A DNA stretch of 37,744 bases, from the NCBI GenBank assembly GCA_027019085.1, contig JALUXG010000047.1, positions 1 through 37,744 of the forward strand, in the 5' to 3' direction. The position numbers were made by a program, and so were the translations under genes. The stretch's first letter is position 1, and each line of letters begins with the position of its first letter. The notes beneath the pieces are model-generated. The model was given only the letters and a program-made list of their open reading frames with translations. It was not told the origin of the DNA and did no database searches. The DNA comes from Rhodanobacteraceae bacterium (lineage in GTDB: Bacteria; Pseudomonadota; Gammaproteobacteria; Xanthomonadales; Rhodanobacteraceae). Below are positions 10,272-18,592 of this stretch, piece by piece.

Positions 10272-11165
10272 ATGGCCCAATCCCGACCCGCTACATGGAT
10301 TCACCGGCGTTGCCATTGCGTGCCCGGAACGTTTGCCGGCATGGTCCTGGCATGGCTTGTACTGCCCAGCCTGGCCTGTGCCCAGGTGGCATCATCCTCC
10401 TGGCAGTGGCATGTCGGGATTCAGTTGGGTGAGCCGGGGGGCTGGGTGCGGGTGCGCGAGAATCATGTCCGCGGCACGCGACTGCGCATCCGCAATGACC
10501 TCCACGTGCGTTCGCAACAGACCCTCCGGCTTGGCGCCTGGCGCAGGCTGTCTTCCGACAGCGAGCTGCATCTCGGTTTCACGACCAGCCGTCTGTACGG
10601 ACATGCCAGGGTGACTGCTCCGGTCCATTTCAATGGCACCACGGTCGCGACGGGTAGCTTGGATACCGTGACCGGCTTCAAGGACTTCATGCGCTTTGCT
10701 GTTTCGTACCGGCGCCTGCTGGTGGACTTCGGCGATGGCGGCTCCCTGTGGGGAAGCGCTGGTGCCGAATACGTGTTGCTCAACTTCCGCCTGCGGGGGC
10801 AGATCGCGCCATCCAGTATCGGGCACGAGCTGAAGGAGGATTTTTACGTGCAGGAACTGCCGGTGCCAATGCTGGGGCTGCACCTGCGCTACCCGCTGGC
10901 ACACGGGTGGTTGCTGAAGGCAGGCTATGAGGCAGGCCGCCTGCCATGGGTGAACAGCCTGCGCACCGAAGGCGGCGAAGTGCGCCTGGCGCAAACCGTG
11001 GTTCATGCCCGTCTCGGCCTGGAGTATCCCTTGTCGCGCCACTGGAACCTGCGGGCGTATGTCTTCCACGATGCACTGGTGCAGAGCGAGCGCAGTCGCG
11101 AAGACGGAAATTTCATTCGTCTGCACGCCACTGGCGCCGGACTCGGTTTGAGTTATGAGCCTTGA
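10272..11165 (+). CDS. Predicted outer-membrane beta-barrel protein, function unknown
   Basis: I do not recognise a named family. The 297-residue product starts with a signal-peptide-like region (residues 1-37: an RR-containing n-region, the hydrophobic stretch AGMVLAWLVLPSLACA, probable cleavage before QVASSS). The rest alternates polar and hydrophobic residues as in outer-membrane barrels: ELHLGFTTSRLYGHARV, WLLKAGYEAGRLPWV, HWNLRAYVFHDALVQ and a terminal strand FIRLHATGAGLGLSYEP. The frame stays open upstream through the rodA region to 9270, but that part is an antiphase shadow of rodA. ATG 10272 is chosen for the signal peptide; 10341 is an alternative. It follows rodA by 131 bases on the same strand and converges with the phosphodiesterase gene, overlapping its end by 13 bases. 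Confidence 0.7.
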   Translation: MAQSRPATWIHRRCHCVPGTFAGMVLAWLVLPSLACAQVASSSWQWHVGIQLGEPGGWVRVRENHVRGTRLRIRNDLHVRSQQTLRLGAWRRLSSDSELHLGFTTSRLYGHARVTAPVHFNGTTVATGSLDTVTGFKDFMRFAVSYRRLLVDFGDGGSLWGSAGAEYVLLNFRLRGQIAPSSIGHELKEDFYVQELPVPMLGLHLRYPLAHGWLLKAGYEAGRLPWVNSLRTEGGEVRLAQTVVHARLGLEYPLSRHWNLRAYVFHDALVQSERSREDGNFIRLHATGAGLGLSYEP

Positions 11166-12232
11166 TCGCCCGGGCTCCCGGCATCGTGTGCCCGGAGGGC
11201 ATCCACCGCGTGGCGTCCACACGCCGGATCGTCGGTGAAGAAGGCATCGATGCCGGCGCCGAGGAAGGCGCTGATCTGTGCGATCAGCCCTTCCGGGTTG
11301 GCACGGTCCGCGCCACTTCCATCATCGAAGTCGCGGGCCAGGAAACGGTTTTCCGGGCGAAAGGTATAGGGGTGAACTTCCAGGCCGGCGTTATGCGCGT
11401 GCTCGGTCAGGGTGGTCGGCGTGCCAAGATAGCCGTGTGCATCGCGTGCGATCACCGCATCGAGTGGCGGGCCGATCGCATCGGCGTAGGTGGCCACTTC
11501 GCGCAGACCGTCTGCCTGCATCATCCGCGCATAGCCCAGTCTTCCCCCGGCCGCGACAATGTCCCATGGCTGCTGGCCCGGATCGCCGATCAACTGCAGC
11601 AGGGACACGTTCGGGTACCGCGTGCGAGCGGCGTCACCGCCCAGGTACTGGCGCATGTACCTGAGGTTGGCTGTCTCGAAGGACTGGATCTCGACCGGTG
11701 CCTGGCGGGTGTACGGATGCGCGGCGAGGGTATCGAGCAGGCGATCCTCCATGGCCAGGCCCAGCCCACGGAAGTAGCTGCCGTGCTTGATCTCCGGCAC
11801 GAGGCCGACCTGTCGGTCATGGCGCCGTGTGGCGTCGGCGGCAAGCTCGATGATTTCCTCCAGGGTCAGGAGCGGGAACTGTCCGTCGTGGGCGGTGGAG
11901 CGAAGCTCCGGAAGCCGTTCGCGGGCGTGCAGTGTCTTCAGTTCGGCGAGCGTGAAATCTTCGGTGAACCAGCCATCAACGGCTGTGCCGTCGACGACCC
12001 TGGTGGTCCGGCGTGCAGCGAATTCCCGGTGCGATGCGACATCGGTGGTGCTGCCGATCTCGTTTTCATGGCGCGCCACCATCACCCCGTCGCGGGTCAT
12101 CACCAGGTCGGGTTCGATGAAGTCGGCACCGTCCTCGATGGCGCGCAGGTAGGAGGCGCGGGTGTGCTCGGGGAAATGTGCCGGCGCGCCGCGATGGCCG
12201 AAGACCCGGACAGGGGGCCGATGCTGTGCCAT
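11153..12232 (-). CDS. Glycerophosphodiester phosphodiesterase (GDPD family)
   Basis: This family hydrolyses glycerophosphodiesters from phospholipid turnover to glycerol-3-phosphate and an alcohol. The 359-residue product has the family signature near the N-terminus: GHRGAP (catalytic H13), E22 in PEHT, then E40-x-D42 in IEPDLVMTRDG and H55 in VARHE. Later segments HGSYFRGLG, IQSFETANLRYM and the C-terminal GIDAFFTDDPACGRHAVDAL are typical of the long GlpQ-like group. No signal peptide is visible, unlike periplasmic GlpQ, so a cytoplasmic location is inferred. The product would feed the GlpD encoded earlier in the window. The glutaredoxin gene lies 24 bases upstream in the same direction, so they may be cotranscribed. 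Confidence 0.9.
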   Translation of the reverse strand: MAQHRPPVRVFGHRGAPAHFPEHTRASYLRAIEDGADFIEPDLVMTRDGVMVARHENEIGSTTDVASHREFAARRTTRVVDGTAVDGWFTEDFTLAELKTLHARERLPELRSTAHDGQFPLLTLEEIIELAADATRRHDRQVGLVPEIKHGSYFRGLGLAMEDRLLDTLAAHPYTRQAPVEIQSFETANLRYMRQYLGGDAARTRYPNVSLLQLIGDPGQQPWDIVAAGGRLGYARMMQADGLREVATYADAIGPPLDAVIARDAHGYLGTPTTLTEHAHNAGLEVHPYTFRPENRFLARDFDDGSGADRANPEGLIAQISAFLGAGIDAFFTDDPACGRHAVDALRAHDAGSPGDQGS

Positions 12233-12256
12233 GCGCAGGGCGCCGCTACGCCGGGT

Positions 12257-12874
12257 TCATGCGGTCTCGGTCGCGTCGGGGAAACGAAGGCTCAGGCCGG
12301 CACCCTGCATGGTCTCGACCCAGTCGATGGTGATGCCGCGCGCGCGCTGGGCACTGCCCGGATCAAGATGGATCTCGATGCCGTTGGCCTCGGTGACAAT
12401 GTCGTTCGCGTCGGCAGGGGCAAGCTGGAAACGGGCCTGATGGTCGGCGCTGATGGACAGGTGCAGGACCATGCCGGTGCCCTGGTCGAGGCCTTCGCGA
12501 ATGGCCTCGGCGGCCTTGTCGGTCAGGGTGATCACGGGCGGCGTGCGATCCGGCGCCGCGACGCCGAACAGCGTGTGCAGTTCGCCGGAGGCGTACATCT
12601 GGCGCACGATGTCCGAACCTCCCACCAGTTCGCCATCGACATACAGCTGCGGAATGGTCGGCCAGTTGCCGAATACCTTGATGCCCTCGCGGATCTCCGG
12701 GTCACCCAGCACATCCACGGTGTGGTACTCGTCCAGCACGTCGTCGAGCGCGGCGGCGGCGGCGGCGGAAAAGCCGCACATCGGTTGCTGGCGATCGCCT
12801 TTCATGAACAGCACCACGCGGTGCGATGCGAGGAGGTTCTGGATGCGGTCACGGGTGGCGGAATCGAGGGGCAT
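12257..12874 (-). CDS. Grx4-type monothiol glutaredoxin fused to a degenerate A-type carrier-like domain
   Basis: The N-terminal domain (about 1-105) is a CGFS-type monothiol glutaredoxin that would bind a [2Fe-2S] cluster with glutathione. It has the K25 loop (FMKGD), C33-G-F-S36, the WPTIPQLYVDGELVGGSDI segment and a run of six alanines after CGFS. Residues 113-205 resemble an IscA/ErpA A-type carrier: PVITLTDKAAEAIREGL, IEIHLDPGSAQRARGITIDWVE and GAGLSLRFPDAT align with that fold. All three cluster-binding cysteines are missing, and C33 is the only cysteine in the protein. Plain Grx4 proteins are about 105-115 residues, so 205 residues is long. The C-terminal domain may be structural or protein-binding. 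The glutaredoxin call is firm; the second domain is inferred from pattern. Confidence 0.88.
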   Translation of the reverse strand: MPLDSATRDRIQNLLASHRVVLFMKGDRQQPMCGFSAAAAAALDDVLDEYHTVDVLGDPEIREGIKVFGNWPTIPQLYVDGELVGGSDIVRQMYASGELHTLFGVAAPDRTPPVITLTDKAAEAIREGLDQGTGMVLHLSISADHQARFQLAPADANDIVTEANGIEIHLDPGSAQRARGITIDWVETMQGAGLSLRFPDATETA

Positions 12875-12970
12875 GGCAGTATCCGGCGCAGGCGGGGAAG
12901 GCCGTTCATTCTACCGCGGATCGGTGGTCGGAGCAGAACTGGCCGTGTGTATGGGCTGCTGCCGGTGCGC

Positions 12971-13612
12971 TCAGCTGCGCAATTGAGCCAGCAGCGTGCG
13001 CGCCAGCGGCAGCAATCGCTGCGCCCACAATCGGTACTGGGCCGCGGAAGGGTGCAGGCTGTCATCTGCCAGCATGCCCTGCGCATCGCCGCAGGCACGT
13101 GAAAGGCTGGTGATGTCAGCCCAGTGCGCACCGATTCGCAGCACTTCTTCACGAGCGACGGCATTGTAGCGGTCCAGGGCAGCGCCAACCGCGGTGGCGT
13201 CGTGCGCGTGCTCACGGGCAAAAGGGGTGACACCCCAGTCCGGGATCGACACCACCATGACCTGCCGCGGCCGCCCTCCGGCAAGCATGGATGCGCGTTC
13301 AAGAAGCCTGGTCAGTTGCTCGCGATACGCTTCGGGGTCGCGTCCGCGGTACTGGTCGTTGACGCCGATGCACAGGCTGACCAGGTCATACGGAGGCTGC
13401 AGGGCAACGGCCTGCATGCCGCAGGCCAGTTCGTCGCTGGTCCAGCCGGTCACGGCAATGATCAGGGGGTCGGCGATGCACGTGCCTTCCTCACGCAAGG
13501 CCTCGGTGACCTGCTGCGGCCACCGTTCGCGCGCGCACACGCCTTCACCGATGGTGTAGGAATCGCCCAGGGCCAGGAAGCGGCAGGCATCGGCAGTGGC
13601 TGTCATGGGCAT
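12971..13612 (-). CDS. SGNH/GDSL-type hydrolase
   Basis: This is a serine hydrolase of the SGNH superfamily, 213 residues. Block I is FLALGDSYTIGEG with catalytic S18. Block III is seen as CIGVNDQYRG (oxyanion-hole Asn), and block V as DDSLHPS with the catalytic Asp and His. No signal peptide or lipobox is visible, so it is probably cytoplasmic, unlike secreted TesA-type enzymes. The natural substrate is not deducible; esterase, lipase or deacetylase roles are all possible. The start could be 13612 or the Met codon at 13606. It lies 33 bases after the aminotransferase gene and 96 bases before the glutaredoxin gene, all on the minus strand. Confidence 0.85.
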   Translation of the reverse strand: MPMTATADACRFLALGDSYTIGEGVCARERWPQQVTEALREEGTCIADPLIIAVTGWTSDELACGMQAVALQPPYDLVSLCIGVNDQYRGRDPEAYREQLTRLLERASMLAGGRPRQVMVVSIPDWGVTPFAREHAHDATAVGAALDRYNAVAREEVLRIGAHWADITSLSRACGDAQGMLADDSLHPSAAQYRLWAQRLLPLARTLLAQLRS

Positions 13613-13645
13613 CAGCGTACGCGATTCGCGCCTTCGATGCGCGGG

Positions 13646-14890
13646 TCATGCCGGCTGGCGCAATCTCGGCGCAAGGTCAAATTGCATGCGTTCGAGCACG
13701 CGCTCGATGCGCACGAACACATCGCGCAGGGCGGCGGGTTCGGGCAGCAGGGTCAGCCGCAGGTGACGGCTGGCTTCGACGTGGAAGCTCGAGCCCGGGG
13801 CCAGCAAGACGCCTTCTTCCTCCAGCAGGCGCAGGGCGAATGCATTGTCATCGAAGTCCGGCAGGGTATCGGCATGCACGGAAGGAAAGGCATACAGCGC
13901 GCCTTGCGGTGCAACCAGTTCCAGGAATCGGCTGGCCTCGACGCCTTCCAGTACGGTACGGCGTGCTTCGTGCAGGCGCCCGCCAGGGGCAAGTAACGGG
14001 CTGATGGTGTCGGGGCCGTGCAGGGCGGCGTGTACCGCCCACTGTGCCGTCACGTTCGCGCAAAGGCGCAAGGCGGACAGCAACTGCAGCGCATCGCGCA
14101 ATCCGGCGGTGCGCGGACCTGCGCCGGACAGGCTCATCCAGCCAATACGGAACCCGCAGGCGCGGTGAACCTTGGAAAGCCCGGAATAACTCAGGCATGG
14201 CACCTCGCCGGCCAGCGGGGCCAGGGGCTGGAACGCGGCGTCATCGTAGACGATGTCGTCGTAGATTTCGTCGCTCAGCAAGACCAGGTTGTGGCGTGCG
14301 GCCAGCTCGACGATGGCTTCCAGCAGTGGCCGCGGGTACACCGCCCCGGTCGGATTGTTGGGATTGACCAGTACGATGGCACGGGTGCGCGGGCTGATCA
14401 GCGAGGCCATTTCCCCTGGGTCGGGTTGGTGATGGTTTGCAGCAGGGCAGCGGTAATAGCGTGGCCGTCCACCATTGAGCACAGTCGAAGCGCTCCACAA
14501 GGGATAGTCGGGGCTGGGCAACAGGACTTCGTCGCCGGATTCGAGCAGGGCGCGCAGGCTCATGTCGATCAGTTCGCTGACACCGTTGCCGATGAATACG
14601 TGATCGGTGTCCATGCCCATCACGCCACGTGCGTGCTGGCGGGCGACGACTGCCTCGCGCGCTTCGTCGATGCCCTGCTCCTGGCAGTAGCCGTCGCTTT
14701 GCTCCAGGTTCGCCGGGATGGTTTCGACCAGGTGCGGCGGTGCACGAAAACCGAACCGGCCGGGATTGCCGATGTTCAAGTGGATGATGCTGCGTCCGGT
14801 GGCCTCCAGTTCCCGTGCGCGACGGGCAAGTGTGCCGCGGATTTCATAGCGGACCTGGGCAAGACGGGAGCTGGGGGCGATGGGATTCAC
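13646..14890 (-). CDS. PLP-dependent aminotransferase, AlaA-like
   Basis: This class I/II aminotransferase of 414 residues resembles the alanine-synthesising AlaA/YfbQ group, which transfers an amino group from glutamate to pyruvate. Visible features are LNIGNPGRFGFRAPPH at the N-terminus, GNGVSELIDMSLRALL (101-116), NPNNPTG at 176-182, DEIY at 207-210 and the PLP-binding lysine K240 in SGLSKVHRACGFRIGW. The C-terminus contains LRLTLLPEPAALRDVFVRIERVL. The start is a GTG codon at 14890 without an obvious Shine-Dalgarno, so the exact start is uncertain. It is divergent from rsgA with a 95-base gap and heads a minus-strand group of four genes. Confidence 0.9.
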   Translation of the reverse strand: MNPIAPSSRLAQVRYEIRGTLARRARELEATGRSIIHLNIGNPGRFGFRAPPHLVETIPANLEQSDGYCQEQGIDEAREAVVARQHARGVMGMDTDHVFIGNGVSELIDMSLRALLESGDEVLLPSPDYPLWSASTVLNGGRPRYYRCPAANHHQPDPGEMASLISPRTRAIVLVNPNNPTGAVYPRPLLEAIVELAARHNLVLLSDEIYDDIVYDDAAFQPLAPLAGEVPCLSYSGLSKVHRACGFRIGWMSLSGAGPRTAGLRDALQLLSALRLCANVTAQWAVHAALHGPDTISPLLAPGGRLHEARRTVLEGVEASRFLELVAPQGALYAFPSVHADTLPDFDDNAFALRLLEEEGVLLAPGSSFHVEASRHLRLTLLPEPAALRDVFVRIERVLERMQFDLAPRLRQPA

Positions 14891-14985
14891 GAGGTGGTTT
14901 CTATGCAGGGCTTGTCACGGATGCTAGCAGCGTGTGGCCTTGCTGCAAGGCCGCGTTTCGGTCAGGGGCAGGGCATAATCGTGGC

Positions 14986-16023
14986 ATGAGTCACGACCAC
15001 GACATCGAGGCGCTGCGCGGAATCGGCTGGCGCGACGCCGTCCCGCCCGGGCGCGTGGTGCGCGTGGTTGCCCAGCACCGCGCCGGTTATGAAGTGCACG
15101 ATGGCCGCCGGGTGTTCGCAGCGCAGCCGGACGGGCGCTTCCTGCGGCGCCGCATCGATCCGTCCGAGCGTCCCGCAGTGGGTGATTTCGTGCTCCTTGA
15201 CGAGGGTGACCCACCAACGATCGTGCGCATACTTCCGCGACGATCCGCCCTGACACGCGCCGCCGCAGGAGAACGCTACGCAACACAGCTCATTGCCGCC
15301 AACGTCGATTACGTACTGGTGCTAACCGGACTGGATGGCGATTTCAATCCCAGGCGCATCGAGCGTTACCTGCTGCTGGTCGAAGGTTCCGGGGCCCAGC
15401 CCGTGGTGTTGCTGACCAAGGCTGATCGTTTCCCGGATGCCCAGGCAAAGGAAAAGGCATTGCGCGGGCGGCTACCGGGCAACACGCCGGTGCATGCCAT
15501 CAATGCGAAGGATCCGGCCAGCACCGGCGTGCTGCGCGATTATCTCAAACCTTCCGACACCGTGGTGCTGGTCGGCTCGTCCGGCGCCGGCAAATCGACC
15601 CTGACCAACACCCTGCTCGGCGAGTCGCGCATGGCGACCGGGTCGGTGCGGACCCGTGACAGCCGCGGCCGCCACACCACCACCCACCGCGCCTTGCTGC
15701 CCCTGCCTGGTGGCGCATGTCTGATCGATACCCCGGGCATGCGGGAGCTCAAGCTCACCGGGGAGGAATCGCTGGACCTGTTCTCCGACATCGAGGAGCT
15801 TGCATTGCGCTGCCGCTTTGCCGACTGCGCGCATGAAAGCGAACCCGGCTGTGCAGTGCAGGCCGCCATAGCCGCCGGAGAACTCGACCCCGGGCGTTGG
15901 CGCAACTATGTCAAGCTCAAGTCCGAGCGCGAGCAGCAGGCCGCCACGCTGGAGGCGCGCCTCAAGCGCAATGGTCCGGGCAAGTTGCCCGGTCGTAACG
16001 CCGGGCGGCGGGGGCGCGAATGA
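14986..16023 (+). CDS. rsgA: Small ribosomal subunit biogenesis GTPase RsgA
   Basis: RsgA is a circularly permuted GTPase that checks late 30S subunit maturation. The 345-residue product has an N-terminal OB-fold (about 20-85). The GTPase motifs come in permuted order: LLTKAD (G4) at 142-147, then the P-loop GSSGAGKS at 197-204, then DTPG (G3) at 248-251. The C-terminal zinc motif C276-x4-C281-x-H283-x5-C289 is intact. The frame is open from 14815, but the extra 57 residues match no RsgA, so ATG 14986 is chosen. Malic enzyme follows 116 bases later in the same direction. Confidence 0.95.
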   Translation: MSHDHDIEALRGIGWRDAVPPGRVVRVVAQHRAGYEVHDGRRVFAAQPDGRFLRRRIDPSERPAVGDFVLLDEGDPPTIVRILPRRSALTRAAAGERYATQLIAANVDYVLVLTGLDGDFNPRRIERYLLLVEGSGAQPVVLLTKADRFPDAQAKEKALRGRLPGNTPVHAINAKDPASTGVLRDYLKPSDTVVLVGSSGAGKSTLTNTLLGESRMATGSVRTRDSRGRHTTTHRALLPLPGGACLIDTPGMRELKLTGEESLDLFSDIEELALRCRFADCAHESEPGCAVQAAIAAGELDPGRWRNYVKLKSEREQQAATLEARLKRNGPGKLPGRNAGRRGRE

Positions 16024-16139
16024 TCCCGTAAACCGCTGTGACAACCACATGCCAGGCTTCGTTTCCGGCCAGGTGCTGGTGCTAGCATGAGCGCCTCCGG
16101 CCACGGGCCGGGCGTCCCCAATCCAGGCGTGTTTCATCC

Positions 16140-18437
16140 ATGTCCAGCATTTCCAGAGAACTCGCGCAGGCTGCGCTCGAATATCATCGTCTTCCGCGTC
16201 CCGGCAAGATCAAGATCACGCCGACCACCTCGCTGATCAATCAGCGCGACTTGGCGCTGGCCTATTCGCCGGGGGTGGCGGCGGCCTGTGAGGCGATCGT
16301 CGACGATCCGGGTCAGGCCGCCGAGCTGACGGTGCGCTCGAACCTGGTGGCGGTGATTACCAATGGCACCGCGGTGCTGGGCCTGGGCAACATCGGGCCG
16401 CTGGCCGGCAAGCCGGTGATGGAAGGCAAGGGCGTGCTGTTCCAGAAATTTGCCGGCATCGATGTGTTCGACATCGAGATCGACGAGGCCGACCCGGACA
16501 GGCTGGTCGACATCATCGCCTCGCTGGAGCCGACCTTTGGCGGCATCAACCTGGAGGACATCAAGGCGCCCGAGTGCTTCATCGTCGAGAAGAAGCTGCG
16601 CGAGCGCATGAACATCCCGGTGTTCCACGATGACCAGCATGGCACGTCGATCATCGTCGGCGCGGCCGTCATCAATGCACTGCACGTGACGGGCAAGAAG
16701 ATCGAGGACGTGAAGCTGGCCACCTCAGGGGTCGGTGCGGCCGGTACCGCATGTCTGGACATGCTGGTATCGCTGGGCCTGAAGCCGGAGAACATCCTCG
16801 CCGTGGACCGCGAGGGCGTGCTCTATACCGGGCGCGACAACATGGACCCGGACAAGCGGCGCTACGCACGCGATACCGACAAGCGCACGCTGGCCGAGAT
16901 CGTCAGGGGTGCGGATATCTTCCTGGGCCTTTCCACCGGCGGTGTGCTGAAGCCGGACATGGTGGCCTCGATGGCCGAGCAGCCGATCATTCTTGCGCTG
17001 GCCAACCCCGACCCGGAAATCCTGCCCGAGGAGGCGAAGAAGGTGCGTCCGGACTGCATCATCGCCACCGGTCGCTCGGACTATCCCAACCAGGTCAACA
17101 ACGCCCTGTGTTTCCCGTATATCTTCCGTGGCGCGCTGGACGTGGGTGCCACGGTCATCAACGAGGCCATGAAGGTGGCCTGTGTGAAGGCCATTGCAGA
17201 ACTGGCCAGGCGCGAAGCTTCGGATGTCTCCGCGCGTGCCTACGGCGGCCAGGTGCCGCAATTCGGTCCGGATTATCTGATCCCGCAGCCGTTCGATCCG
17301 CGCCTGCTGATGCAGTTGCCTCCAGCCGTCGCGCGTGCGGCGATGAGCTCTGGCGTGGCAACACGCCCGATCGAGGACATGGACGCCTACTGCGAAAAGC
17401 TGACCAATGTAGTGTTCCGCACCGGACTGATCATGAAGCCGGTATTCGATCGCGCCAAGGCGGATCCCAGGCGCGTGGTGTTTGCCGAAGGCGAGGAAGA
17501 CACCATCTTGCGCGCGGCCCAGACCATCGTCGACGAAAGGGTGGCACGCCCCATTCTGATCGGACGCCCGGACGTGATCGAACAGCGTGTCGAGCGCGCA
17601 GGGCTGCGTCTGAAGGAAGGTCGTGATTACGAACTGTGCAACATCCATTCCGATCCGCGATTCGACGACTACTGGCAGCATTACCATCGCCTGATGGAGC
17701 GCCGCGGGATCACGCCATCGCATGCCAAGGCCATCGTGCGCTCGCGCAGCAACGCCATTGCCGCGTTGATGGTCGAGCGTGGCGATGCCGATGCGATGAT
17801 CGGTGGCCTGGTCGGACATTACCATCGCAAGCTTCGCTACATCCTCGACATCATCGGGCTTGACGACGGCGCGAGCCAGCCATCAGCCATGTCCGCGGTA
17901 TCCACCGAACAGGGCGTGTTTTTCTTCCTCGACACCTATGTGCAGGAGAATCCGTCCGCCGAGCAGATCGCCGAAGCCACGCTGATGGCCGCGATGCGGC
18001 TGAAGATATTCGGCATCCATCCGCGTATTGCCCTGCTGTCGCATTCCAATTTCGGCAGCCGTGAAACCGAGTCGACCTGCAAGATGCGTCGCGCGCTGGA
18101 GCTGATTCGCGCGCGCGCGCCCAGGCTGGAGGTCGAGGGCGAGATGCAGGCGGACGTGGCCATGGATCCGGAGATCCGGGAGCGCCTGTTCCCCAGTTCC
18201 CTGCTGGGCGGCAAGGCCAACATGTTCGTGTTTCCGAATCTGGATGCAGCCAACATTGCCTACAACATGGTGCGATGCATGACCGACGGCGTGACCATCG
18301 GACCGATTCTCATGGGTGTGGCCAAGCCGGCACATCTGTTGACGCCGCAGGCGACCGTGCGGCGGGTGGTCAACATGACGGCCATCGCCTGCGTCGAGGC
18401 GCAGATCCGTACCGGGATGGCGCGAAACGAGTCCTGA
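16140..18437 (+). CDS. maeB: NADP-dependent malic enzyme with C-terminal phosphotransacetylase-like domain
   Basis: MaeB decarboxylates malate to pyruvate with reduction of NADP in the cytoplasm. The 765-residue product is the hybrid form. The malic enzyme part (about 1-425) has [20 protein letters not shown], the [20 protein letters not shown] stretch, metal-binding residues in FHDDQHGTS (163-169) and the nucleotide-binding [10 protein letters not shown] near 195-204. The C-terminal part (about 435-765) resembles phosphate acetyltransferase ([13 protein letters not shown] at its start, [20 protein letters not shown] near its end). In known MaeB proteins that domain is regulatory, responding to acetyl-CoA. 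Upstream is rsgA; aceE follows 155 bases downstream, so malate-to-pyruvate and pyruvate-to-acetyl-CoA steps are adjacent. Confidence 0.95.
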   Translation: MSSISRELAQAALEYHRLPRPGKIKITPTTSLINQRDLALAYSPGVAAACEAIVDDPGQAAELTVRSNLVAVITNGTAVLGLGNIGPLAGKPVMEGKGVLFQKFAGIDVFDIEIDEADPDRLVDIIASLEPTFGGINLEDIKAPECFIVEKKLRERMNIPVFHDDQHGTSIIVGAAVINALHVTGKKIEDVKLATSGVGAAGTACLDMLVSLGLKPENILAVDREGVLYTGRDNMDPDKRRYARDTDKRTLAEIVRGADIFLGLSTGGVLKPDMVASMAEQPIILALANPDPEILPEEAKKVRPDCIIATGRSDYPNQVNNALCFPYIFRGALDVGATVINEAMKVACVKAIAELARREASDVSARAYGGQVPQFGPDYLIPQPFDPRLLMQLPPAVARAAMSSGVATRPIEDMDAYCEKLTNVVFRTGLIMKPVFDRAKADPRRVVFAEGEEDTILRAAQTIVDERVARPILIGRPDVIEQRVERAGLRLKEGRDYELCNIHSDPRFDDYWQHYHRLMERRGITPSHAKAIVRSRSNAIAALMVERGDADAMIGGLVGHYHRKLRYILDIIGLDDGASQPSAMSAVSTEQGVFFFLDTYVQENPSAEQIAEATLMAAMRLKIFGIHPRIALLSHSNFGSRETESTCKMRRALELIRARAPRLEVEGEMQADVAMDPEIRERLFPSSLLGGKANMFVFPNLDAANIAYNMVRCMTDGVTIGPILMGVAKPAHLLTPQATVRRVVNMTAIACVEAQIRTGMARNES

Positions 18438-18471
18438 AAAGACCGCGAACGTCGTTCAAACACACGTTCCG

Positions 18472-18500
18472 TTGGCGCTTCAGGCTGTGAGCGGTAAACT
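18472..18500 (+). promoter_or_regulatory. Candidate sigma-70 promoter for aceE
   Basis: TTGGCG (18472-18477) and TAAACT (18495-18500) are 17 bases apart, each matching four of six consensus positions, and lie 93 bases before the aceE start. A TTGACA at 18500-18505 is also present but has no good -10 at the right distance. Confidence 0.33.
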
Positions 18501-18516
18501 TGACAGGCTTGCCGTG

Positions 18517-18534
18517 CACCATGAGTGCATGGTG
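18517..18534 (+). promoter_or_regulatory. Hairpin in the aceE leader
   Basis: CACCATG (18517-18523) and CATGGTG (18528-18534) form a perfect 7-bp stem with the loop AGTG, inside the probable untranslated leader of aceE. There is no T tract, so it is not a classic terminator. It could be a protein-binding palindrome or a leader RNA element. Its function is unknown. Confidence 0.3.
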
Positions 18535-18592
18535 TCCCTTGCCCGATCATGAAACGGCGCCTGTCCCCACCCGGCGCCGCGGAGGTAACCCG

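Noticed and set aside
12721-12770. GCG-rich run as a microsatellite
   Set aside because: It encodes the six alanines after CGFS in the glutaredoxin and is too short to call a repeat of interest.
11162-13102. Plus-strand frame of 646 codons
   Set aside because: It is antisense to the phosphodiesterase, glutaredoxin and SGNH genes, which carry clear motifs. The frame is a by-product of high GC.
18500-18528. TTGACA before aceE as a -35 box
   Set aside because: There is no acceptable -10 at 16-18 bases downstream; the TTGGCG/TAAACT pair fits better.
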